NCBI GenBank assembly: GCA_026770595.1
Contig: MU634488.1
Coordinates: 1-11,895 of the forward strand
Length of the DNA: 11,895 nt
Source of the DNA: Ochromonadaceae sp. CCMP2298
Taxonomy: Eukaryota > Sar > Synurophyceae > Ochromonadales > Ochromonadaceae
Direction: 5' to 3'
The notes under the pieces were generated by a model. That model saw nothing but the letters and a program-made list of their open reading frames with translations, was not told the DNA's origin and made no database searches. How positions within the stretch are numbered: the stretch's first letter is position 1; the number at the start of each line of letters is the position of its first letter. Shown in pieces: positions 1-6,927 of this stretch. The translations under genes and the position numbers were made by a program.

Positions 1-1
1 C

Positions 2-202
2 GATCCGCAAGACCATCTCAGTGCCGACCACACAACGGTGATTCTAATCACCCCCCAGAGAAACCCAGGGAAAAGCAACTTGTCAGACCAAACTACAGTT
101 TTCTCAACAACTGCTGGCAGATTCAATAATACAGCGGTTTCGGGCAAACCCAACGGTCCAAAAACAGTTTGGGAGGCTTTCCACGCGAACAAGAAGAGGT
201 GA
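2..202 (+). CDS. Partial coding stretch at left edge: last exon of an upstream gene or upstream exon of the SH3-EML gene
   Basis: One frame is open from base 2 to a TGA at 200-202, giving 66 codons rich in Asn, Thr, Ser and Lys and ending in NKKR. I recognise no domain. The sequence AGGTGAGT at 197-204 is a perfect eukaryotic 5' splice site that overlaps the TGA. The stretch may therefore stop here, or be spliced on at 199. If spliced, acceptors at 299 or 329 would join in frame to the Met-349 reading frame, which is open from 292; those acceptors lack a pyrimidine tract. No TGTAA motif, seen after most other genes here, lies between 203 and 348, which mildly favours splicing. The minus strand also has one open frame here, but its predicted peptide looks less protein-like. 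Confidence 0.4.
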   Translation, partial: DPQDHLSADHTTVILITPQRNPGKSNLSDQTTVFSTTAGRFNNTAVSGKPNGPKTVWEAFHANKKR

Positions 203-348
203 GTTCATTTTGTCAGCTCTTTGAGCACCATTTCCTCCGGGGATAGACAAAGTCGATGTGCGAGAGGTGTCCTTCTCCGTGCTCCGAGTAACAGCGGAGC
301 TCTCTGACAGCTTCGCCGGAGGAGCAGAGCCAGCAGGCAGCCGAAAAA
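203..348 (+). promoter_or_regulatory. Leader and likely promoter region of the SH3-EML gene
   Basis: There are 146 bases between the edge ORF and the first ATG of the SH3-EML gene. An in-frame stop (TAA, 289-291) lies upstream of the ATG at 349, and no other in-frame ATG follows it. The ATG sits in the context GAAAAAATGT, a purine-rich and favourable start. I see no TATA box. The region may instead be partly intron if the exon ending at 198 belongs to the same gene. Confidence 0.35.
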
Positions 349-3300
349 ATGTCGAGCAACGAGGAGCTGCTTGTCGCAGTTCTTTACGACTACGACGCCA
401 GCGACCTTGACGAGCTGACGATACGGAAGGGCGATTTATTGTTCATATTGGAGCAGTATGATGATGGGTGGTGCTTGGTTCGATCAGATGTCTCGTCAGG
501 TCTGATACCGTCCAATTACGTGCGGGAGGAAGGACTTGAGCCAGTCGAGCAGGCCAGGGACACGACATCGAAGCGGCAATCAAATTCACGAGTCGGTACG
601 AGCATTGGATGTGTCCCTTTTTTGGCTTTCGTTCCTCGCTAACCATATGTTTCACCCTGACGAGCAGATGAAGGCAAGACGAAGAAGACATCTAAAAACA
701 AGCTGGCTGCCAGCACGGACATGGAAACATTGAAGCAATTGAGGGAAGAGGCAGAGGAGAAAGTAAACGCCCTGAGGTAAGATCCTACTTTCCAACTTAT
801 CAAGTATCACGCTAATTCCGCATTCACTGCTTAGCATGGCGATCAAGCAGAACACTAGCGAGATCACACTGGGGGGGTCGCAGGGCAAGACCCGAGGCGT
901 GTCCGACAAGCTCCCAGCAAAAGAGGCAGACGTGCACAGATTCTCCCGCCTTCAATCTACCCCCGTTATTCCATCTGTGCAGTCTTCGCAGCTGGTGGCA
1001 CAGCGGTCGCAGGGGCATGGGCAGGGGCAGGGGCAGGGCGCTCTGCAGAAGGTGTCACTGGAGCCCAGCTCGCTGAAGTTCATATCGGACATAATCACAG
1101 AGCGCATCAATCACGAGTTCGCTCTGCGCGACAGCAAGTTGATGGAGAAGGTGCGGACGATGATAAACTCATCGCAGACGCTGCCGGGGTCTGGGTCTAC
1201 CCTGCGCTCGCCCTCGTTCGACGCAGAGATGGACGCACGCAGCAGGCACTCCTTACCCCCTGGCAGCCAGATCCCCTCGCCCCATAAGCAATCGCGCAAC
1301 GGATCCAACACCCCACAGTCGGTGCAAAAGCCGAGTAAAATCCCTGTTCGGTTGGGTGGGGGCTATGGACTGGGTCTGCCGCGTATCACGCCGCCCACCG
1401 CAGACCGACCGAACAACAGGGACGCTGACTTCGGCGCTGCGGTGACCCCCACCAAGCACTCCTCACAGTCCAGCCGCGCTGCAAGCGGAGCCGGGAATGG
1501 GAATGGGGCCCGGCTGCCCATCCTGCACTCCAAGGGCAGCCACAAAAAGGCGGGGCAGGACCGGCACAGCGCGCCGGACGGCGTCTTGCCCCTGCCCCAG
1601 CATATACCCGGCCCGCACGTTGGGCCCAGCGCTAACGTCAATCCAAGCTCCATTATGGTGGAGCCCAGTACAGACGGGGTGCAGTACTCTAACTGCCGCT
1701 CTAGAGTGTACGGCCCCACTGAGCCCTTCGAGGCGCCAGACCCGCTGCCCGGTGCGAAGCTCGCTCTGCACCACGTTTACGGGTACGACGGCGACTTCAC
1801 CCGCCACGGCAGCTCCATCAAGGGCAAGAACGTTCTGTGGGTGGACTCGCGCAGGGTTGTGTACCCCGCAGCTGCGGTTGTGGTTGTGCAGGAGGTGGCG
1901 GGGGACCGGCGGCAGGGATTCTTCTGCGGCCACTCGGATGACGTCACATGCGTCGCCGTGCACCCGCAGCGCACCCTCGCCGCCTCGGGGCAGAAGGGTA
2001 AGGACTGCTGCGTGCTGGTGTGGGATGTAACCAAGGCGAAGCGCGGCGTGAGCTTGAATAGACACGTGGTGAAGCTAAAGCCCCCCAACGCCTCACGAGG
2101 CATAAGCGGCGTTGACTTCAGCGGCGACGGGAAGTTCCTGCTGGCTGTGGGCATGGACGATCAGCGCACAATCATGGTATTTGACTGGCGAGAGGGCGTG
2201 CTGTTGGCTAGCTGCAAGGCGGGGCACGGGGACGTCAGCCAGGTGCGCTTCAATCCCTACCTGTACTCGCCCATGGAGCAGCACGAGGGCGTCGACCCCT
2301 CCTGCAGGGGCTGCTACACGCTGGTCTCCTACGGCGGCAAGCAGGTGAAGTTCTGGACGCTCAAGGAGTACTACGGCGCAGAGGAGGCGGGCCTCGAGGG
2401 CGTATCTAACTTCAAGGGACGGCCGCTGAAGCCCCGCAAAGGCGAGAACCAGAACCTCTCGCTTAAGTACGCGCTCGAGGGCACGATGGGCGTGCTACCC
2501 AGCAAGGCGGCCAACGCGCCCGACGTCACCGCGCTGGTGATTGTCAACGATAATCTAGACACCGGAGGCTGGCCAAAGTCGCGTCTTTTCTTCGGCACAT
2601 CGGCGGGCTCTATCTACGTCTGGCAGCAGCTGGAGGAGGGCGAGAGCATCAAGAGGGGCGGCAAGAGCAAGGCAAGGCGGAAGGACTCCGTGCCTGTACC
2701 GCCCATCGATGGCCTGGGAGCTCCTGCGTGGCAGCCGCGTGGCAAGCTGATCTCGGTGGTGATGGAGCTGCACGACTCTGCCATCGTGGACATGGACTAC
2801 ATCCGCATCAATCCCTACGAGGGACTCAGCGGCGCCGACCCCAGCTACATGATCGAGCGCATAATCTCCTCCGGGGACGATGGGATCATAAACGTGTGGC
2901 TGCTGAATCGCAATGAGACCTCCAACTCGCTTCCCCTGGACCACCTGGGCTACCTGGAGCTCAACAAGGAGTACGCGCGTACGGTCTGCTGGGACGACGG
3001 CGGACACGCGGCGGTGCTGGGCACTGCGGAAAACTCAGTGCTGCTGCTCAGCTACGAGGAGGAGGAGATTGGGGCGGACGAGGGCGAGGAGGGCGAGTCC
3101 ATCCGACCCAAGATCGCCATCGATGTGCTCATGCAGAGCCACAACGGGAAAGTGCGCAAGCTGGCAGTGAACCCCGTGATCAAGTCGCTCGTGGCCTCCA
3201 CCTCCTCCGACAAGATCGTGCGTCTGTGGGACTTCCGAGATCGTAGCCTACTCACCTGCTTCGTGCTGCCGGACGCCGCCACCGCCGCAGTCTTCTCGAT

Positions 3301-4223
3301 CGACGGCCGCGGCCTGGCGCTGGGCAACGAGAAGGGCGAGCTGGCGATATACGAGTGCGATGAGCTGAACCAGCTTGTGGGGAATTACCCCTGTCGATTC
3401 ACGCCAGCGGACTTCGCGGGCGCCCACTGGAAGATGGTCTTCAAGCGCAGCCTCGCCCCCAAGAACGGTAAGAGAGTGAGAGTGAGATAGTAATAGATAC
3501 AGCGATGGTGGAAGGACAAGCTCTGTCACTTCTTGGTACAATTTTTAACACACTTACCTCAACATCCCCCATCCAGCCTCCGATTCTCCCGGCAAGAAGC
3601 GGGCCAGCAAGAAGTGCGAGATAATGGAGATGCGCTACAGCCCGCTGGGCAACATGCTGGCACTGGGCTGCAGGGACCACCTGGTGCACCTGCTGTCTGT
3701 GCACAACGGCTTTAAACACATTGCCGTCTGTCGCGGGCATAGCGCGTTCGTGCGCAGCATCGACTTCTCCAGCGACGGCGCGATGGTGCAGACGAGCGAC
3801 GCCGGTAAGGAGGTCATGTTCTGGGACGCCAAGGGGCAGCGCGTGCTGAATGCTGCACACTTTCGCGACGTAGCGTGGGAGAGCGCCTCCAGCGTGTACG
3901 GCTACAACGCGCAGGGCGTGTTCAACAACAGCGACGCGGTGCCTGCAGTGGACGGAGATATCAACTGCGTTGACAGGTCGCCGGACTGCCAGTGGCTCGT
4001 CAGCGGGGGCAGCAACACCGTGCACCACGCCATTAAGCTGTTCAACTACCCCTGTCTGCCGGATGCCATTCCCAGCTTCCACGGAGGCCACACGTCGCCG
4101 GTGCTGGACGTTAAGGTGCTGGACACGGCTGAGGGCACGACCGAGGTGGCTACTGCGGGAGGCAACGACTCCTGCGTCTTTCAGTGGAGGCTGCTAGAGT
4201 ATGGTACCCCACGGAGAAGATAG
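349..4223 (+). CDS. SH3-domain EMAP/EML-like microtubule-associated WD40 protein, four exons, 1211 aa
   Basis: Proposed exons are 349-595, 668-776, 835-3467 and 3577-4223; all joins keep frame and total 1212 codons including the stop. Residues 7-60 are an SH3 domain with its peptide-binding residues intact (VLYDYDA, DDGWC, GLIPSNYV: Tyr13, Tyr15, Trp41, Pro54, Tyr57). Residues 100-120 and about 194-231 look like coiled coil. Residues 232-420 are Ser/Pro/basic and contain SQIP (263) and SKIP (286). A HELP motif starts near 430 (VYGYDGDF). WD40 repeats follow from about 484 (GHSDDVTCVAVHP) to the end, including GHSAFVRSIDFSSDG and the closing GGNDSCVFQWRL typical of EML C-termini. Animal EML proteins bind microtubules through this HELP plus two-propeller unit, so a cytoskeletal, possibly spindle or ciliary, role is inferred. 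An SH3 domain is not part of the EML1-4 layout known to me. Family assignment is firm; exons 1-2 rest on frame and splice consensus. An extra upstream exon is possible. Confidence 0.88.
596..667 (+). other. Intron 1 of SH3-EML gene (72 nt)
   Basis: The donor is GTACGA at 596 and the acceptor is GAGCAG ending at 667. A CTAAC branch-point-like sequence lies at 639-643, 24 nt before the acceptor. Removing the intron joins G595 to AT of exon 2 (Asp83) and restores one long frame. Without splicing the SH3 frame stops at 640-642. An alternative acceptor three bases upstream of the CAG would keep frame and change only one residue. Confidence 0.7.
777..834 (+). other. Intron 2 of SH3-EML gene (58 nt)
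   Basis: The donor is GAG|GTAAGA at 777, close to consensus. The acceptor is CTGCTTAG ending at 834, with a CTAAT branch-like element at 812-816. Splicing makes a Ser codon (AG|C) and puts the lysine/glutamate-rich exon 2 directly in frame with exon 3. The ATG at 836 is therefore an internal Met, not the start. Confidence 0.8.
3468..3576 (+). other. Intron 3 of SH3-EML gene (109 nt)
   Basis: The donor is AACG|GTAAGA at 3468 and the acceptor CCCCCATCCAG ends at 3576 after a pyrimidine-rich stretch. Splicing creates an Ala codon (G|CC) and fuses the frame that would otherwise stop at 3488-3490 to the last exon, which encodes the final WD40 blades. Protein similarity on both sides supports the join. 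Confidence 0.85.
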
Positions 4224-4542
4224 CACGTGTTTAGAGCACGTATTGAAATGTACTCAAAATCTTATGTAATCATATTTTCATTGTAAAAAACCCAGAGATC
4301 GGAAGAAATAGTAGTTTCGCACCGCGGAAAATGTGGGTTTTGGAAGGGTGCTGTTTCTGAGGGAAAGACTTTCGTCTCCGACGGGAACCCGAGGAAGAAA
4401 GGCGCCTCCCGAGCGCACCGTCAAAAAAGGTCGTTGAACAAGATCTCGTATCCAAAAGGGGCGATGCACGGCTGCAAAAGCGAAGGCTCTCGCTCTGTTT
4501 GCATCCCAAATCCTCCTCACACTACTCCGCGTAATCACGATC
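4224..4542 (+). promoter_or_regulatory. EML 3' UTR and promoter/leader of the light-harvesting gene
   Basis: No gene is visible in these 319 bases. The first part is AT-rich and holds two TGTAA motifs (4265-4269 and 4282-4286), likely the EML 3' end. The following 250 bases must contain the light-harvesting promoter and 5' UTR. I see no TATA box. The hexamer GCACGT occurs twice close together (4225-4230 and 4235-4240), once as the G-box-like CACGTG core. Antisense ORFs over this stretch are not supported by any similarity. Confidence 0.45.
4265..4286 (+). terminator. Candidate poly(A) signals (two TGTAA) of the SH3-EML gene
   Basis: TGTAA occurs at 4265 and 4282, 42 and 59 nt after the EML stop, in an AT-rich run. 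UGUAA is the established polyadenylation signal of green algae such as Chlamydomonas. Its use in this lineage is an inference from recurrence in this window. Confidence 0.35.
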
Positions 4543-5286
4543 ATGTTCCGCACTGTTGTTCTCATCGCTTCTTTCATCGGCGCCTCCGCCTTCGCCCCCG
4601 CGGGCAAGGTCGCCACCACATCCGCCCTGCGCATGGGCTTCGAGGACGCCATTGGCGCACAGGCACCCCTCGGCTTTTGGGATCCTCTTAAGCTCCTCAA
4701 GGACGCCGACGAGCAGCGCTTCAACCGCCTGCGCACCGTCGAGAACAAGCACGGCCGCATCTCCATGCTTGCCATCCTCGGCCACCTGGTGACCACGGCT
4801 GGCTACAGACTCCCCGGCAATATCGCTTACGGCCTGCCCTTCAGCGAGGTGAAGAACGGCCTTGCTGCCCTTGACACCATCCCCGGCGCGGGCATTGCCC
4901 AGATCATTGCCTTCATCGGCCTGATCGAGCTCGGCTACGGCACTGTGAGTCTGTCTGTATGTCTCTCTGTCTGTGGTCTGTCTGTGGTCTGTCTGTGTGT
5001 TGCTTCCTTTACCTCTCCTCTCCCCCACACTCCACCCCCTATATCCCCCCCCTTACCTCATCTTGCTCTGCCTCTACCTCTTCAGGTGGCATCTAACATC
5101 GAGGTGCAGTGCCTGCAGTTCGCCAAGTGGGACGAGGCCACCGTCACCAAGAAGACCGCCATCGAGCTGAACAACGGCCGCGCCGCCCAGATGGGCATCC
5201 TTGCCCTCATGGTGCACGAGAAGCTAAACAACGACCCCTACATCATCAACTCCCTGCTCGGCTCCCCCGTGCCCTTCAACCAGTAA
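4543..5286 (+). CDS. Fucoxanthin-chlorophyll a/c light-harvesting protein (Lhcf-type), plastid-targeted, two exons, 200 aa
   Basis: Proposed exons are 4543-4944 and 5086-5286. The protein binds chlorophylls and fucoxanthin-type carotenoids in the thylakoid antenna. Residues 1-16 form a hydrophobic signal peptide followed by ASAFAP with Phe17 at +1, the known signature for secondary-plastid import; a short transit peptide runs to about Met31. GAQAPLGFWDP (38-48) is typical of FCP N-termini. Helix 1 carries Glu67, His70 and Arg72 (ENKHGR), helix 2 lies at about 114-134, and helix 3 carries Glu161, Asn164 and Arg166 (ELNNGR). These are the chlorophyll ligands and inter-helix salt-bridge residues of the LHC superfamily. 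The spliced length of 200 matches FCPs. The ATG at 4543 is preceded by a plausible leader and directly begins the signal peptide. Subfamily placement within Lhcf is by eye only. Confidence 0.93.
   Translation: MFRTVVLIASFIGASAFAPAGKVATTSALRMGFEDAIGAQAPLGFWDPLKLLKDADEQRFNRLRTVENKHGRISMLAILGHLVTTAGYRLPGNIAYGLPFSEVKNGLAALDTIPGAGIAQIIAFIGLIELGYGTVSLSVCLSVCGLSVVCLCVASFTSPLPHTPPPISPPLPHLALPLPLQVASNIEVQCLQFAKWDEATVTKKTAIELNNGRAAQMGILALMVHEKLNNDPYIINSLLGSPVPFNQ
4945..5085 (+). other. Intron of the light-harvesting gene (141 nt, in frame, stop-free)
   Basis: The donor is GTGAGT at 4945 and the acceptor CTACCTCTTCAG ends at 5085. The intron starts with a repetitive TCTG/TGTC-rich stretch to about 5000 and then becomes strongly pyrimidine-rich. 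It is exactly 47 codons long with no stop in frame, so unspliced RNA would still read through. The Ser/Cys/Pro/Leu translation is unlike any LHC loop, and removing it gives the expected helix 2 to helix 3 spacing. Confidence 0.88.
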
Positions 5287-5433
5287 ATATCTGCCTACTT
5301 GTAAAATGAATATTGTTTCTGCTTAACATTTTCATACCCCACTTAAGATCGAATTCGATTACCATAATCCGTATTTGTTTAGACAAGGTTCAACACAGCA
5401 TACAATGATATATATATAGCGTGCGCAGACTGG
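5287..5433. terminator. Convergent 3' region between the light-harvesting and ZNF511-like genes
   Basis: Only 147 bp separate the two convergent stop codons. On the + strand TGTAA lies at 5300-5304, 14 nt after the light-harvesting stop. On the - strand, after the zinc-finger stop, there is an AT-rich run with an (AT)n tract around 5409-5417 and TGTAT but no TGTAA. The two 3' UTRs probably abut or overlap. Confidence 0.35.
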
Positions 5434-6480
5434 TCAGCGATTTCCTTTCCGACGTCCGAATGAGATCTTATTGGGGACGTGAATACTGGCGGAGTTAAAT
5501 CGTGATGTGAGATCAGCTAAATCGGAATCTTCAACGTCCATCACCTGCTGGTCGCGAGGTATCAACGATATCACTGGGGATTCTTGATCAGCAGACGGTG
5601 TTGCTCTTGACGAAGATGCAAATTTGCCTTCCTCCACTGCTACACTTGTTCTGCTCTGCTGCGGAGGGCTACTGCTGCAACAACCAAATCTTGCACTCGT
5701 GCTGATCTCCACGCGAGACACCCCATCATAAACAGAGTCTGCGTCTGCAGTAGCCTCGGGCGCATCGCCGTGAGCTGCGCGGTACGACTGCTGCTTCGCG
5801 GTCCTCCTGCTGGCTCGGTTTGCAGGCGGCCCAGCACCTGCGTTGACATCCTTAACAGCCTCTTCCACAGCGCCCTCAGTCTGCTCAACCTGCATACTGT
5901 TCTGAGTGGTGTCCTCTCCGCCCGTCTCTGGCAGCGCCGAGTCTTTCTGCGGCTGCCCCAGTGCCCTCTGCCTCGCCTTTTGATGCTTCTGCTGGTGTCG
6001 CTTTGGGTTGTGAAAGTCAAAAGAGGGGTGGAATTTATGATCCCCTAGGAGGTGCTTCCTTCTCTCCGTGTCACTCCAGGACATTACCGTGCACGCCTCG
6101 ACCAAGCACTCAAAGCTGGGACTCCTCTGTGCCATGGCCGCGAAGTAGCTGTCGTGCAGCTCTGAAATGTGGATCGACAGTTGGCGGTCAGATAGAAAGC
6201 TCTTCCCACAAACTGAACATTGGTGCTGATGGCATTGGAACCTGTGCTCCGCGTACTTCCTTAGTGAGTAGAACTTCTGCCGACACCCAATCTCGTTGCA
6301 CGTAATACATTCTCGCGTTGGCTGGTCGTCAGCGACCTCCATCTCACTCCCCGGAGCCAGGCTGGTGATCCTGAATGATGTAAATCGCTCGTAGTTCCCC
6401 TCCACGAAGAACTCGCAGTCAGCATCCAGGCGCCGTCGCCTCTTCTGGATGTCCAGAATGTGCAGCTGGAGACCAGACAT
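5434..6480 (-). CDS. ZNF511: ZNF511-family C2H2 zinc-finger protein, 348 aa
   Basis: Reading from ATG at 6480 to TGA at 5434, the protein has a basic KRRRR cluster (13-17, possible nuclear signal) and a conserved-looking N-terminal EFFVEGNYERF segment. Three C2H2 fingers follow: Cys61/Cys66/His79/His84, Cys88/Cys91/His104/His109 and Cys125/Cys130/His143/His148. The linker HDSYF and the third finger's ECLVEAC followed by F.F.NPK match the ZNF511 family closely. The C-terminus ends in a conserved-type ISFGRR motif. The middle (about 165-330) is low-complexity and poorly conserved. A nuclear nucleic-acid-binding role is inferred; the family's function is poorly defined. The frame stays open upstream to a TGA at 6703-6705, but contains no ATG before 6480, so I chose this start. 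An unseen upstream exon remains possible. Confidence 0.82.
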   Translation of the reverse strand: MSGLQLHILDIQKRRRRLDADCEFFVEGNYERFTSFRITSLAPGSEMEVADDQPTRECITCNEIGCRQKFYSLRKYAEHRFQCHQHQCSVCGKSFLSDRQLSIHISELHDSYFAAMAQRSPSFECLVEACTVMSWSDTERRKHLLGDHKFHPSFDFHNPKRHQQKHQKARQRALGQPQKDSALPETGGEDTTQNSMQVEQTEGAVEEAVKDVNAGAGPPANRASRRTAKQQSYRAAHGDAPEATADADSVYDGVSRVEISTSARFGCCSSSPPQQSRTSVAVEEGKFASSSRATPSADQESPVISLIPRDQQVMDVEDSDLADLTSRFNSASIHVPNKISFGRRKGNR

Positions 6481-6927
6481 TGCAGCCGAGTCACTGTCCT
6501 TCCGGGGATCAGCTACCTTCGAGAAGCAACAACCCCGCGCATCTGCGACTGCTCCTGGCTTCAGTGCGGAAGCATGGACAGGGTCTTTGAGCACACCGCT
6601 CGAGGCAGGAGGGCTCCTCGGGCTCCTCAATCCCTGGAATCCAGCAGGGCACGGTCCAGTGGCACGGTTGGCTTTGGTTCTGTCCGTTGGGCAGGCCAGT
6701 GGTCACCTCGAGAATCCGCCATTGCCGGATTCGCTTTGACCTGTGAAAAAAAGTGAGCCATCTTTTTTTGATTTTGGAAGCCTCCCAAGCCTTGGAAGCC
6801 TCATCTGGTCACACATCTGCATTGGTATCAGCTTTCTGCTTGCGAAGTGCCACAAGCATCTCGAACCTTCGACCCGGCAGGTTGCTTCTCTCTCAACACT
6901 GGCGCTTTGGTGCAGCGGCAAACGATC
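6481..6927. promoter_or_regulatory. Divergent promoter region between ZNF511-like (-) and FHA-BRCT (+) genes
   Basis: These 447 bases separate two divergent start codons and must hold both promoters and leaders. Visible features are an 11-bp direct repeat TTGGAAGCCTC (6774-6784 and 6792-6802), poly-T/poly-A runs near 6746-6769 and no TATA box. On the minus strand a 31-codon ORF (6722-6627, MADSRGDH...) lies upstream of the zinc-finger start and could act as an upstream ORF. A pyrimidine-rich acceptor-like TTTTTTTCACAG also lies just before it on the minus strand, so a 5' UTR intron is possible. Confidence 0.5.
6774..6802 (+). repeat. 11-bp direct repeat TTGGAAGCCTC, two copies 18 bp apart
   Basis: Two exact copies begin at 6774 and 6792 in the middle of the divergent intergenic region. 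Such spacing could reflect paired protein-binding sites, but nothing else supports a function. Confidence 0.5.

Noticed and set aside
1463-2065. 200-codon minus-strand ORF and 177-codon + strand alternative-frame ORF over the EML HELP region
   Set aside because: Both overlap the strongly conserved HELP/WD40 coding frame and show compositional, not domain-like, translations.
3441-4091. 216-codon minus-strand ORF over the last EML exon
   Set aside because: It lies antisense to conserved WD40 blades and crosses an intron; no similarity is evident.
4945-5085. Unspliced 247-residue light-harvesting protein
   Set aside because: The extra 47 residues are bounded by strong GTGAGT and CTCTTCAG signals, are low-complexity and interrupt the conserved helix 2 to helix 3 spacing. 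The spliced 200-residue form fits the family.
6481-6630. Extension of the zinc-finger protein by 50 residues from a TTG at 6630
   Set aside because: The proposed start is TTG; no ATG exists in that frame before 6480, and non-ATG initiation is unlikely as a default for a eukaryotic nuclear gene. The family similarity begins after Met at 6480.
6847-6927. Start of the FHA-BRCT protein at GTG 6847
   Set aside because: This is not an ATG; the first ATG at 6928 directly precedes the FHA domain and has a good context.
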